Below, piece by piece: positions 53,680 to 63,031 of a DNA stretch of 64,000 bases. The stretch comes from CBDCYS01 sp965224215 (lineage in GTDB: Bacteria > Acidobacteriota > Terriglobia > Bryobacterales > UBA6623). The DNA is taken from NCBI GenBank assembly GCA_965224215.1, contig CBDCYS010000067.1, positions 103,353-167,352 of the forward strand, given 5' to 3'. How positions within the stretch are numbered: position 1 is the stretch's first letter; every line of letters begins with the position of its first letter. The position numbers and the translations under genes were made by a program. Below the pieces are notes generated by a model. That model was given only the letters and a program-made list of their open reading frames with translations, was not told where the DNA came from and made no database searches.

Positions 53680-53988
53680 ATGAAAAAAACACGAAAGCAC
53701 TACACAGCCCAAGAGAAGGTCGCTATTTTGAGGCGGCATCTGGTGGACAAGGAGCCGGTCTCGAAGATCTGCGACGAGTTGGCGCTGCAGCCGACGGTGT
53801 TCTACCGCTGGCAGAAAGAATTCTTTGAAAACGGAGCCGCTGCCTTCCAGACCAACAACCGCCACAGTCGCCAGCCCGAACAGGAACGCATCGAGCGGCT
53901 AGAGAAGAAGATCCAGACCAAGGACGAAGTTCTGGCCGAGTTGATGGCCGAGCACATGGCGTTAAAAAAAAGTCTTGGGGAACTCTAA
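53680..53988 (+). CDS. IS3-family transposase OrfA
   Basis: The 102-residue protein is a typical OrfA. A helix-turn-helix (YTAQEKVAILRRHLVDKEPVSKICDELALQPTVFYRWQKEF) precedes a leucine-zipper-like helix (RIERLEKKIQTKDEVLAELMAEHMAL). A run of eight A at 53964-53971 near its end is a probable -1 frameshift site that would join it to OrfB. The ATG at 53680 has AACGGAGGG upstream. Confidence 0.92.
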   Translation: MKKTRKHYTAQEKVAILRRHLVDKEPVSKICDELALQPTVFYRWQKEFFENGAAAFQTNNRHSRQPEQERIERLEKKIQTKDEVLAELMAEHMALKKSLGEL

Positions 53989-54011
53989 CCAAAACCTGGA
54001 CGCCGCCCGAC

Positions 54012-54944
54012 GTGCGCGACCAGATCGTCGATTTCGTGCGGCGCTGGTCCGAGAAGACCGAGATCGGTGCCGGGCGTTTTATCAAGTGGCTCGGCATCGC
54101 GCCGAGCAAGTTCTATTCCTGGCGCCGGCGCTACGGCTGCGTCAACGAGCACAACGGTTGGGTTCCCCGAGATTTCTGGCTCGAACAGTGGGAGAAGCAG
54201 GCCATCCTCGACTTTTATCGCGAGCATCCGCTGCAAGGCTACCGGCGGTTGACGTTCATGATGCTCGACGCCGACATCGTGGCCGTCAGCCCGTCGAGCG
54301 TCTGGCGGGTGTTGAGCCGGGCGGGCTTGCTGCGCAAGTGGAGGGGCAAAACGTCGCTGAAAGGGACGGGCTTCCAACAGCCCCTGAAACCGCATCAGCA
54401 TTGGCATATCGATGTTTCCTACATCAACATCTCGGGCACGTTCTACTACCTCTGCAGCGTGCTGGACGGCTACAGCCGTGCGATTGTGCATTGGGACTTG
54501 CGCGAGGCGATGAGGGAAGCCGATGTCGAGATCATTCTCGAGGCCGCCAAGGAGAAATATCCGGATGCCAAACCACGCATCATCTCCGACAACGGGCCGC
54601 AGTTTATCGCCAAGGATTTCAAGGAATTCATCCGTATTTCGGGAATGATGCACGTGAGAACGTCGCCGTATTATCCGCAGTCCAACGGCAAGTTGGAACG
54701 TTGGCACAAATCGTTGAAGAGCGAATGCATTCGGCCGGGCGTGCCGCTGACGCCCGAGGATGCGCGGCGGCTGATCGAGCGTTATGTCGTGCATTACAAC
54801 ACGGTGTGTCTGCACAGCGCGATCGGGTTCGTGACGCCGGCGGACATGCTGGCAGGACGAAGGGAACAGATTCACGCCGTGCGAGACCACAAGCTGGAGC
54901 GGGCACGAGAGCAACGTCAGTTGCGCCGTCGCCAGGCGGTCTGA
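54012..54944 (+). CDS. IS3-family transposase OrfB (DDE integrase)
   Basis: The 310-residue protein has the IS3 DDE core: HWHIDVSYINISGTFYYLC (first Asp), RIISDNGPQFIAKDF (second Asp) and SPYYPQSNGKLERWHKSLK (Glu). The frame is open back to the A8 run at 53964, so the active product is probably the OrfAB fusion made by -1 frameshifting, giving KKSWGTLTKTWTPPDVRDQ at the join. The ATG at 54012 would make OrfB alone. The copy seems complete. Confidence 0.93.
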   Translation: MRDQIVDFVRRWSEKTEIGAGRFIKWLGIAPSKFYSWRRRYGCVNEHNGWVPRDFWLEQWEKQAILDFYREHPLQGYRRLTFMMLDADIVAVSPSSVWRVLSRAGLLRKWRGKTSLKGTGFQQPLKPHQHWHIDVSYINISGTFYYLCSVLDGYSRAIVHWDLREAMREADVEIILEAAKEKYPDAKPRIISDNGPQFIAKDFKEFIRISGMMHVRTSPYYPQSNGKLERWHKSLKSECIRPGVPLTPEDARRLIERYVVHYNTVCLHSAIGFVTPADMLAGRREQIHAVRDHKLERAREQRQLRRRQAV

Positions 54945-55234
54945 CTTTTGGAGTTACAATGGCGTTGCCGGGTGAAACGGAAGCGGGCTCTGCTGGGAAG
55001 CAACCCTGCCGAGGGATAGCCCGGCGGGCTCATCGAGACGATGATCACGGGCGCGGGAACGAGCGTCTCGCGCCCACGCTCCACCCCATCGGATCGAAAG
55101 ACCCCGATGCCTTGAAAATCCCCGCCCGCAGGGCGGCATCTACACGAACGCGGAGCGCCCTCTCTCCCGTTCCGGCTGAACCGGCACAAAGCGCCGCATC
55201 TGCTATCTTCCTAGTATCTGCCGAGTTGCCGCCT

Positions 55235-56167
55235 ATGATTAATCCCTCAACCCGTTTCGTGCTCGTCTTGGTACTCGCGGCCACCGTTCTCATGGCCGAG
55301 AGCGTAGTGTTCCGCTTCTCTCCTCCGGAAGGTGACAACCAGGTTGTCACCAAGCGTCATACCCGCGCGTATCATCGACATGAAAAGGGTGCCGAAACAG
55401 TACAGACTGACGTGAGCGAAACGAAGGTCCGCACGACTGCCGCCAAGTCCGGTGATGGCTATGTCATCGTTTCGGAAACGCTGACGTCGACTCTGAGTCG
55501 CAATGAGCACGATATCGCGAGTCCCATGCTCGAAGCGATGAAGGGACTGAAACTAACTTACACAATCAGCGGCGAGGGCCGGCTGGAAAGCATAAAGGGC
55601 TATGGCGGCGTACTCGAGAACCTCAAGACGAAGTTTCCGCCGGTCCTGATGCAAACAATTGGCCCGCTGTTTAACGAGCAATCCCTGCGGGAACAGGATA
55701 AAGCCGAATGGCAAGATCGCATCGGCCAATTCGTGGGCAAGACCGCGGAGGTCGGAAAGGCCTGGACGGAAACTGAGCAGTACCCATTGCCAACCGGCGG
55801 CAGGATAGAACTCCACAAGGCCACGATCTTCGAGCGCTGGGTCGACTGCTCGGAAAGCCGTTGCCTCCAACTCCGATACATTTACCACACCGACCCGGCC
55901 GAGCTTGCCAAGCTAGCGAATCAGGTTGCCAAGGGAGCCATGCAACTTCCGCCGGACCCCGAGCAAGCGCCGCCGAAACTCCCGGCCGACATCACCGGTG
56001 GCGGCACGAGGGTCATCGATCCGGCAACGATGAAGATCTATTCCGAGAAGATCACACGAACTCTCCAGATGAAATCAAAGACGCCCGACCAGGGTGTTCC
56101 CCCCATCAAAGTCGTCGAAACCCGCGAGTACATTGTCGAGACAGAGGTTGAGAAAGAGACGCCGTGA
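55235..56167 (+). CDS. Secreted protein of unknown function
   Basis: The 310-residue protein starts at ATG 55235 with a signal peptide (FVLVLVLAATVLMAES). The mature part is mostly beta-like, with YVIVSETLTSTLSR, LKLTYTISGEGRLESIKGYGG and a C-terminal TMKIYSEKITRTLQMKSK then VETREYIVETEVEKE. It contains a possible disulfide pair in VDCSESRCLQLRYIY. I do not recognise the family. The single frame remains open upstream through the IS region, but that extension is antisense-like and not coding. Two further small exported or structural proteins follow. Confidence 0.75.
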   Translation: MINPSTRFVLVLVLAATVLMAESVVFRFSPPEGDNQVVTKRHTRAYHRHEKGAETVQTDVSETKVRTTAAKSGDGYVIVSETLTSTLSRNEHDIASPMLEAMKGLKLTYTISGEGRLESIKGYGGVLENLKTKFPPVLMQTIGPLFNEQSLREQDKAEWQDRIGQFVGKTAEVGKAWTETEQYPLPTGGRIELHKATIFERWVDCSESRCLQLRYIYHTDPAELAKLANQVAKGAMQLPPDPEQAPPKLPADITGGGTRVIDPATMKIYSEKITRTLQMKSKTPDQGVPPIKVVETREYIVETEVEKETP

Positions 56168-56483
56168 GGGTCCTGCCAAGCCCAACGCTCTGATCTACCT
56201 CCTGGTTTCTGGCACGACATAGAACGAGCTGCCTGCCTGGGTAGTCTGGGTGCCCAAAAACCGCTCAATCGAAACATTCGCTGGTCGAATGGTCGCTGCG
56301 GAACGGCGACTGACAGTCCTATTCGCCCACCTCTTCTGCGTGGTGGTCTCAAATAGCCGTTTCACGACCGATAAGGCCTTTGTGGACGGCGCAAACATGA
56401 CGCCGTTCGGAGAATCCGTCGCATTGAAGTCCCACGTAAGTGCTTCTTCAAAACCGGCGGGCCCACGATGCAAGGAGGCAATC
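56168..56483. other. Short gap with no clear gene
   Basis: The 316 bases contain open frames on both strands, but none has a start signal or recognisable domain. A minus-strand frame (to about 56195) ending GSSFYVVPETRR could be a decayed gene end. The ribosome-binding site AAGGAGG for the next gene lies at 56471-56477. Confidence 0.4.
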
Positions 56484-56798
56484 GTGAAATCCCTCACCCG
56501 TATGTTCGTCCTAGCGTGCGCATTGGCTCCCGGACTTTTCGCACTCAATTTGAAGGTGACCGAGATCAACGCCAAGAAAGGTCAGGTGAAGCTCCTGCTG
56601 CCGATGCATTCCACCTATATCGAAGCGCAGATAATCCCAGCAGGCGACCGAGTCCGGCTGGAACGCAATCAGTTCTACGAAGGCAAGATGATGCCCGGAC
56701 CGGCGGAAGACGCGCAGTACAACCTGATCGACGTCAAGATTCCGCATCAAAAGCCAGCCCGGTTTCTGATCAAGAAGATCAGCTTCATCGTACCCTGA
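56484..56798 (+). CDS. Small secreted protein of unknown function
   Basis: I place the start at the GTG at 56484 because AAGGAGG precedes it by six bases and the encoded N-terminus is a signal peptide (SLTRMFVLACALAPGLFAL). The mature part of about 85 residues contains VTEINAKKGQVKLLLPMHSTY, RVRLERNQFYEG and ARFLIKKISFIVP, suggesting a small beta-barrel. No family is recognised. The frame stays open further upstream to 56250, but that part is less protein-like. Confidence 0.65.
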   Translation: MKSLTRMFVLACALAPGLFALNLKVTEINAKKGQVKLLLPMHSTYIEAQIIPAGDRVRLERNQFYEGKMMPGPAEDAQYNLIDVKIPHQKPARFLIKKISFIVP

Positions 56799-56899
56799 CA
56801 AGCGCTCATGCCCTGAGAAGCGCTCAAGAGTTGTCGCGTCTCCGAATCCTCTAAAGTTTCTACGATGAGGGCCGAAAAGAAGATGGAGGGAACCTATAA

Positions 56900-57133
56900 A
56901 TGAGCATCTCTTCTTCTTCCCTCGCAGGCATCACACAGGCACTCAAGCAATTTGACCAAGCTGCGGAAGGTGTCCGCCGTGCCTCTCAACCCGGGCCAAA
57001 TTCGGCTGACCGGCTTGATCTCAGCACCGAAGCTGTAAAACTGCTATCCGCACGGACGGCGGCGCTAGCGTCGCTGGAGGTAGCAAAGGCGGCTGATGAA
57101 ATAAACCAGCATGCGATTGACCTCTTGGCGTAG
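56900..57133 (+). CDS. Small FlgB/FlgC-like rod-protein-related orphan
   Basis: The 77-residue protein has a Ser-rich start, then ITQALKQFDQAAEGVRRASQ and a C-terminal DLSTEAVKLLSARTAALASLEV followed by DEINQHAIDLLA. These two ends recall the N- and C-terminal helices of flagellar rod proteins such as FlgC, with the middle missing. GGAGGGAAC lies upstream of ATG 56900. No flagellar genes are nearby. Similar small orphans occur in non-flagellated bacteria, but the role is unknown. Confidence 0.6.
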   Translation: MSISSSSLAGITQALKQFDQAAEGVRRASQPGPNSADRLDLSTEAVKLLSARTAALASLEVAKAADEINQHAIDLLA

Positions 57134-57148
57134 CGATGCTGCTAAGCA

Positions 57149-59470
57149 CTATGAGTCGGCTTGTTTGCCTGCCCCAGGGGCGTCACCGGATTTCAACCGA
57201 GCCTTTCGAAGACGGTTGATTCCATGCAGCAATTCGACGATCCGTGGTGTTTGTCGAATCTCTTCCAAGCTGTAGCGGGACTTGCGGCGCCAGTTCTCCC
57301 TCTCATTGAGAGTTCCAGGCGTGTTCTGCGGAAGAGCCTCCTCCCAAAGGTCTTCGAGATTGACCATGAGGAACTCAGCATCGCTGGATGCCAGCGCGGA
57401 TAAGCAGGACGAGGCGATGCTCCGGACATTGCTCGGGGCATTGCTCCGGACAGTGCGCTGGAACTTCTCGCCCTCGCTCAAGGCCGCATCACCCGAATCG
57501 TTCTCACTGCCGGACTGCTCACTGCCGGACTGCACACGCCCGGACCGGGCGCCCTCGGAACCACTGCTTTCGTGCCCGTCGGAGTCGGTCCCCGTCTGGC
57601 TTGTCCCAGGCTCTCCAAAGCATTCGAGCAAGGCGAGTTTGAGGTCGCGGCGGCGAATCCGATCTTCCCGGGCGTCCTCTTCTCTCAGCAACCCCAGCTC
57701 GAGTTGATCGTCGATATCGAACTCATTCCAGAAACCGCTGAAAGGCCTCATGTCGTGGGTGTTCAAGCCCGCGACCGAGCTGCCAGGGACCACGCCGAGC
57801 GGCTCCTTCGGGTCGGGCCGAAACTGGAACTGCGCCACGTACATTCGCTTCAGTCCATGCTCCGTCATCCGGCCGCGAACATACTTCGGCACCGTGCCGA
57901 GGTCTTCGCCAACGATGACCGCTTCGTGCCGGTGCGACTCGAGCGCGAGAATGGCATAGAACTCCCCCGGCCTGTATTGGACGTAGGTTCCCTGCCTCGC
58001 GTCCATCCCCTTCGGGATCCAGTAGAGACGGTGGAGTCCCATGACGTGATCGATCCGCAGGACCCCGGCATGGCGAAGATGATGGCGCAGGCAGGCGATG
58101 AAGTGCCCGTAACCCTGCGCGCGAATGTTTTCCGGATGTTGCGGAGCGAATCCCCAGTCTTGCCCGGTGGTGAAGAACCTGTCTGGCGGAGCACCGCCGG
58201 TAACCCCAAGCGCAAATGCTTCGGGTTGCCGCCAGACGTCGAACCCACCGGGGTGAACGCCAAGCGGCAAGTCGAGATAGAGCCCGGGTCCCTTGGCTCG
58301 AGCTTGGCGAGCGAGTGACGCCATCTGCTCTTCGGCAGCCCACTGGCAATAGAGATGGTAGTCTCGTGCGCTCTGGTCGAACTCGCTCTCGGGAGGACCG
58401 TGATCTCGAAACGACCCTGGCCAGCTCGGCCAAAGTTCCTTTCGGGCTTCGACGGTAGCGCGGAATCGCGCATAGGAGTCCAGGTCGGGATGCCTATCGA
58501 TGTACAGCCGGAAGGCTTCCTGGCGATCGGAGGGAACGGCTAACAGAGTCTCCCCTAGCTCCTCCAGAACGTGGCGCTTGAGTTCTAACAGGCCGCGATA
58601 GTCGACGGAACTCTGTTGTCGCAGACCCTCGATTTGCGTTCGAAAAGCATTGGACGACACCAACGCTTTCGCCGCGGGACAACGCTCAAATTCCGGCAGG
58701 GCCGTCGGATCAAGGTAAAACTCGTTCCAGAAGAGCCGGCTGACGGGAGAGTAGGGGCTCGGATCGAAGGGCTTGTCCAAATAGCTGGCCAGCAGTGGCA
58801 GGGTGCTGACTGCGCTGCCGCCGAGCTCTCGGGTCCAAGCGAGCAGGCGGCCAAGGTCGGTGAAGTCTCCTGCTCCCCAACTTCGCTCCGTATGAAGGGC
58901 ATAGAGCGGCAGAAAGAGTCCCCACAGATGTCCTCCGGAGCAATCGAATGAGTGTGCGGCCACAGGTGCGCATATCACCGAAGCTTCGTGAACTTGGCTC
59001 GCGGTCTCGACCCGTAGCCGGTGGTAGCCGATGGGCATCTCGGCCGGGAGCGGCAAAGCCTTTGTCACGTATCTCCGGCCGTTGACGAGTGCGCCTCCGC
59101 GGGTGCGGAGATCGGCTAACGGGCACGTCCAGCGCTGTTCGGCGCCGTCTTCCATGCGCAGCTCGCAACCGGCCGAGAAATCCTCGTGGCTTTCGGGTAA
59201 CCGCAACCTGCATTTGGGGGAATGCCCATGCCAGACAATGACAACGGGATCGAGCACCCGCGACCAAAGCTCTTCTCGCCGCCCCGCAATGGCCGCCGGA
59301 ACGTCGTCAAGGGAGTGCAGCGGAGCACCCAGTTCCTGCAGCACGGCGACCAGCGCTTCGCGAGAGGGTGCGCGAACCATCCGAAAGCCATCTTGATATC
59401 GGACGAGCACCCGATAGAGCCGCGCGAGTTTGTGCAGAGACTCTGTTTCTGTTTGGAGAGAATGGCTCAC
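57149..59470 (-). CDS. malQ: 4-alpha-glucanotransferase (GH77)
   Basis: The 773-residue protein shows the GH77 pattern. An N-terminal domain carries LYALHTERSWGAGDFTDL. The catalytic residues are in GVLRIDHVMGLHRLYW (nucleophile Asp), AVIVGEDLGTVPKYVR (acid/base Glu) and LNTHDMRPFSGFW (third Asp). It moves glucan segments between malto-oligosaccharides during glycogen breakdown. A Ser/Gly/Glu-rich insertion of about 60 residues lies near residues 630-690 and contains a perfect 15-bp tandem duplication (57503-57517 and 57518-57532). The start is a GTG at 59470, 18 bases after the glgX stop, so the two form an operon. Confidence 0.93.
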   Translation of the reverse strand: MSHSLQTETESLHKLARLYRVLVRYQDGFRMVRAPSREALVAVLQELGAPLHSLDDVPAAIAGRREELWSRVLDPVVIVWHGHSPKCRLRLPESHEDFSAGCELRMEDGAEQRWTCPLADLRTRGGALVNGRRYVTKALPLPAEMPIGYHRLRVETASQVHEASVICAPVAAHSFDCSGGHLWGLFLPLYALHTERSWGAGDFTDLGRLLAWTRELGGSAVSTLPLLASYLDKPFDPSPYSPVSRLFWNEFYLDPTALPEFERCPAAKALVSSNAFRTQIEGLRQQSSVDYRGLLELKRHVLEELGETLLAVPSDRQEAFRLYIDRHPDLDSYARFRATVEARKELWPSWPGSFRDHGPPESEFDQSARDYHLYCQWAAEEQMASLARQARAKGPGLYLDLPLGVHPGGFDVWRQPEAFALGVTGGAPPDRFFTTGQDWGFAPQHPENIRAQGYGHFIACLRHHLRHAGVLRIDHVMGLHRLYWIPKGMDARQGTYVQYRPGEFYAILALESHRHEAVIVGEDLGTVPKYVRGRMTEHGLKRMYVAQFQFRPDPKEPLGVVPGSSVAGLNTHDMRPFSGFWNEFDIDDQLELGLLREEDAREDRIRRRDLKLALLECFGEPGTSQTGTDSDGHESSGSEGARSGRVQSGSEQSGSENDSGDAALSEGEKFQRTVRSNAPSNVRSIASSCLSALASSDAEFLMVNLEDLWEEALPQNTPGTLNERENWRRKSRYSLEEIRQTPRIVELLHGINRLRKARLKSGDAPGAGKQADS

Positions 59471-59488
59471 GCGAACAATGCGGAAGGG

Positions 59489-61729
59489 TCACTCGGCGGG
59501 AACGAGCCGGAATAGCGCGACGCTACTCCCTTGGAGTGTATAGGCTTTTGAGGTTTGGACGATTTTCCCACCTTTATCATTCTCGGCGGTATCCAGCAAT
59601 TGCTCCCAGCGTCCACTTGCTTTGTCGCTCGGCAGCAGGAACGGAATCTCAGCGGCGCCGGCGTTGAGCATCAAGAAAAGTGTGTCTCCGATCTCCGATT
59701 CGCCCTGTCCATTGAGGGTGTCGGGACGTTCGCCGTGTAGCAGGGCTCCGAAACAGGCCATAGAAGCCCCGTGCCAAGCATCGCCGCCTAGCTCGCGACC
59801 GTCTGGGTGATACCAAGTCAGGTCCTTCCCCTCAACTTCCAAAATCGATTTGCCATTGAAGAAGTCTCGCCTTCTCAGCGCCGGCTGATTCCGCCGCAGC
59901 ACAATCGCGTGGCGTACAAACTCTAGGAAATCCGCTTTCTCGGGAGCCAGATCCCAGCTCAGCCAGCTCAACTCATTGTCCTGGCAGTAGGCATTGTTGT
60001 TGCCCTGCTGTGTTCGGCATATCTCGTCACCCGCCGAGATGAGGGAAACTCCCTGGGAAAACAACAACGCCGCGACCAAACTGCGCTTCTGTCTTGCCCT
60101 CAAGGCCCGCACGCTAGGATTATCCGTTGGCCCCTCGACGCCGCGGTTCCAACTGTGATTCTGACTTTCTCCGTCGCGATTGTTTTCGCCATTGGCTTCA
60201 TTGTGCTTCTCGCTATAGCTGACGAGATCATTCAACGTAAAACCGTCGTGCGAGGTCAGGAAGTTGACCGAGGCGGAGGGCTCGCGCCCGCTATGCGCAT
60301 AGAGATCACTGCTTCCCGCTAAGCGCGTGGCCATAGCCGCCGCCATGGCGCGATCGTCCCGCCAAAAACGCCGAACGTCGTCTCGAAAGGGCCCGTTCAG
60401 CTCCGACCAGCCGGTAGGGAATTGCCCAACTTGGTACCCGCCCTCGCCTAGATCCCAAGGCTCGGCGATTAGCTTGACCTGTGACAACACGGGGTCTTGG
60501 CTGACTGCCGTCAACAACGCGCTCCTCATATCGACGCCATTGTCCACACGGGCAAGAGCGCTTGCAAGATCGAAGCGAAATCCGTCGACGTGCATCTCGC
60601 TGACCCAGTAGCGCAGACTGTCCGTCACGAGCCGGACTACCCGCGGATGCACCGTGTTGAGAGTGTTGCCGCAACCGCTGAAGTCTAGACATGCCCTGAG
60701 ATTGCCCGGCTTCAAGCGGTAGTAGACCGAGTTGTCAATGCCTCGCAGCGACAAAGTCGGACCCGACTCGTCTCCCTCCGCAGTGTGGTTGTAGACGACG
60801 TCAAGAATTACTTCGAGGCCCGCGGAGTGGAGCTTCTTGACCATTTGCTTGAACTCGCGAACCGCGCCCTCGGGACTAGGATCGGCGGCGTAGCGCGTTT
60901 CCGGCGCGAAATACCCAAGCGTGTTGTAGCCCCAATAGTTGCTCAGACCGCGTTCCACCAAGTCTCGTTCATCGACGTGAAGATGGACCGGCATCAGTTG
61001 GACCGCGGTGACCCCGAGGTCCAACAAGTGCTGGATTGCGGCATCGGAGCACAGTCCTGCGTAAGTGCCCCGCAACTCCGAGGGCACTCCGGGATGCAGC
61101 TTCGTAAGCCCCTTCACATGCGCCTCGTAGAGAATCGTGTCCCGCCAGGATGTTTGCGGAGGCCGGTCATCTCCCCAGTCGAACGACCCCTCGATGACAA
61201 CCCCTAGAGCTGCCCACTCCGCGCTGTCACGGTCATCGAAGGAACCGTCCCCAGCGGGATCTCCCCGGCGATATCCACAGAGCTCGTCATGCCATTTGAT
61301 CCCGCGCCCGATCGCCTTGGCATAGGGATCTAGCAGAACCTTGTTGGGATTGAATCGATGACCCTGCTCTGGCTGGTAAGGCCCGTGAACGCGATAGCCA
61401 TAAAGCTGCCCGGGCCCGACCCCCGGGAGATACCCATGCCAGACAAGATTCGTCCGCCGCTGCAATGTGATGCGCCGACTTTCGCTCTCGGCGTCCGGCG
61501 AGTCGAACAGGCAAAGCTCGACACGCGTTGCGTTCTGAGAGAAGATCGCAAAGTTTGTGCCGCCGCCGTCGCCGCTGACATCCCCGCCGCCATCCCCGTC
61601 GTCATCCCACGTTGAGCCCAATGGATACGGGCGGCCCGGACGGATCTCAGCGACGGCTTTCGTTTGGGAGTGCAAGCTTGTGTATCTCCGAAGGGGCCCG
61701 GCTAGGGGCATCCCGTGCGCGGCGGTCAC
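59489..61729 (-). CDS. glgX: Glycogen debranching enzyme GlgX (GH13, CBM48)
   Basis: This 746-residue protein has an N-terminal CBM48 domain with NFAIFSQNATRVELCLFD, then GH13 motifs: EVILDVVYNHTAEGDESGP, DGFRFDLASALARV (nucleophile), IAEPWDLGEGGYQVGQFP (acid/base Glu) and VNFLTSHDGFTLNDLVSY. GlgX removes side chains from phosphorylase-limited glycogen. Close to the N-terminus a run DDDGDGGGDVSGDGGG is inserted in the usual LGATWDGxGxNFA segment and is encoded by GGC/GAC-type repeats. The start (GTG 61729) is uncertain because the first 25 residues are not conserved. malQ follows on the same strand. Confidence 0.93.
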   Translation of the reverse strand: MTAAHGMPLAGPLRRYTSLHSQTKAVAEIRPGRPYPLGSTWDDDGDGGGDVSGDGGGTNFAIFSQNATRVELCLFDSPDAESESRRITLQRRTNLVWHGYLPGVGPGQLYGYRVHGPYQPEQGHRFNPNKVLLDPYAKAIGRGIKWHDELCGYRRGDPAGDGSFDDRDSAEWAALGVVIEGSFDWGDDRPPQTSWRDTILYEAHVKGLTKLHPGVPSELRGTYAGLCSDAAIQHLLDLGVTAVQLMPVHLHVDERDLVERGLSNYWGYNTLGYFAPETRYAADPSPEGAVREFKQMVKKLHSAGLEVILDVVYNHTAEGDESGPTLSLRGIDNSVYYRLKPGNLRACLDFSGCGNTLNTVHPRVVRLVTDSLRYWVSEMHVDGFRFDLASALARVDNGVDMRSALLTAVSQDPVLSQVKLIAEPWDLGEGGYQVGQFPTGWSELNGPFRDDVRRFWRDDRAMAAAMATRLAGSSDLYAHSGREPSASVNFLTSHDGFTLNDLVSYSEKHNEANGENNRDGESQNHSWNRGVEGPTDNPSVRALRARQKRSLVAALLFSQGVSLISAGDEICRTQQGNNNAYCQDNELSWLSWDLAPEKADFLEFVRHAIVLRRNQPALRRRDFFNGKSILEVEGKDLTWYHPDGRELGGDAWHGASMACFGALLHGERPDTLNGQGESEIGDTLFLMLNAGAAEIPFLLPSDKASGRWEQLLDTAENDKGGKIVQTSKAYTLQGSSVALFRLVPAE

Positions 61730-61780
61730 GATTAGTTTGGTGGACGAAGCGCTCTGCAGAGCTGAAGCAGACTAGCGGCC

Positions 61781-62866
61781 CTAGGGGGCGAACCGGTCGA
61801 GCGATTCCTGGTCGAACTCGAGGCCCAAGCCGGGAGTTTGCGGCAAAACGATTTCGCTGTTCTCGACCCGCGGCAGTTCGGTGAACAGCGGCAAGCTCCA
61901 AGGCATATGCTCGACGACGAGCCCGTTCGGAACAGCCGCGACCGCGTGGGCCAGCACCTCCGGCGCTAGATGGCTGACCACCGGCAGATTGTAGGCCTCG
62001 GCAAGGTGGGCAATCTTCATCCACGGAGTGATGCCGCCAGCGCGAAGCAAGTCGATCATGACGATATCCACGGAGCGGCGCTCCAGCATGTGCCGAAAAG
62101 GCGGGATGCCGTAGTGATACTCCCCGGCGGAAATCGGCGTGTCGAGAGCGTTGGCGATGTGCGCTAGTCCCTCGTAGTCCTGGTGATGGATGGGGTCCTC
62201 GAGCCAGTAGAGGTTGCACTTCTCCATCTCGCGGCCCACCGCGATCGAGCGGTTCACATCCCAAGCCTGGTTGATGTCGACCATCAGATCGATCTCGTCA
62301 CCGACGGCGTCCCGCAGCGCCTTCATGCGAGTGACCTCAGCCGCGGCGCTGTCTTCGGCTCCCATGCGGAACTTCATGGCGCGAAAACCTTCCTCCACCA
62401 GCTTGGCCCCGGTTTCCGCGAGGGCGTGGGCATCGTAAGTGCGCCAAAGGAATCCGCTGGCGTAAGTGGCGATGCGATCCCGGTAGCCGCCCAGTAGCTT
62501 GTGGACTGGCTGCCCAAGCGCTTTGCCCTTGATGTCCCATAGTGCTACGTCGATCGCTGCGACCGCACGGGTGATGGTGCCCGCGGGCGCGCCCTTGCCG
62601 CCCCATTCGAGCAGCTTTGTTCCAATGGCCTCGACGTCGAGCGGGTCGTCGCCTATGGCGTGTTGCGCCAGCGCATCGATCGCTTCCTTGAGCGAACCGA
62701 GCATCTCGCGGCCGACGAACCCGGCGTAGCCAATGCCTTCGATGCCGTCATCGGTTCGAAGCTGCAAGGTGACGAAGTTCGCCATGGCGGCTCCCGGGCC
62801 GTCACGCACTGGGTCCATCCCTTTGGCGGGGGAAGTAAGGCGGGTTTGGAAGCTAGCGATTCTCAT
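61781..62866 (-). CDS. Mandelate racemase/muconate lactonizing enzyme family protein
   Basis: The protein of about 361 residues starts at ATG 62866 (MRIASFQTRLTSP) with AGGAAAG before it. Barrel motifs are AMKFRMGAED (Lys and Arg), LMVDINQAWD, YWLEDPIHHQDY and SAGEYHYG (metal ligands), IVMIDLLRAGGIT and VVSHLAPEVLAHA (Asp-His pair). It belongs to the enolase superfamily and likely dehydrates or epimerises an acid sugar. It is distinct from the paralogue at 12858-13976. It lies about 50 bases downstream-facing of glgX on the same strand, so it may be the first gene of a glgX-malQ transcript. Confidence 0.91.
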   Translation of the reverse strand: MRIASFQTRLTSPAKGMDPVRDGPGAAMANFVTLQLRTDDGIEGIGYAGFVGREMLGSLKEAIDALAQHAIGDDPLDVEAIGTKLLEWGGKGAPAGTITRAVAAIDVALWDIKGKALGQPVHKLLGGYRDRIATYASGFLWRTYDAHALAETGAKLVEEGFRAMKFRMGAEDSAAAEVTRMKALRDAVGDEIDLMVDINQAWDVNRSIAVGREMEKCNLYWLEDPIHHQDYEGLAHIANALDTPISAGEYHYGIPPFRHMLERRSVDIVMIDLLRAGGITPWMKIAHLAEAYNLPVVSHLAPEVLAHAVAAVPNGLVVEHMPWSLPLFTELPRVENSEIVLPQTPGLGLEFDQESLDRFAP

Positions 62867-63031
62867 GGCTTTCCTGAAGTGAGATGATAGCAAGATCTTG
62901 TGGGGGATTTGGCGCGCAGGATTGCGACGGGGTTCTAACAGGAATCGCCGCGATGGATGTGACGACCCCAAAACCGGGAAAGAAGGGAGACCGCCTGATC
63001 ATTGTGGCGATTACGCTCCGTGAATTACTCG

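Larger units (their letters stand above)
53640..54990 (+). mobile_element. IS3-family insertion sequence (boundaries approximate)
   Basis: The element is recognised by its orfA/orfB transposase genes. I could not find convincing terminal repeats or a target duplication, so the ends are estimated from the two halves of the interrupted minus-strand remnant. It lies directly upstream of the AhpD-like gene and may have removed that gene's original promoter. Confidence 0.75.

Noticed and set aside
53975..56167. 730-residue single frame running through the IS3 element into a secreted protein
   Set aside because: Its first two thirds overlap OrfB in another frame and are Arg-rich without domains. 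The real gene starts at 55235 with a signal peptide.
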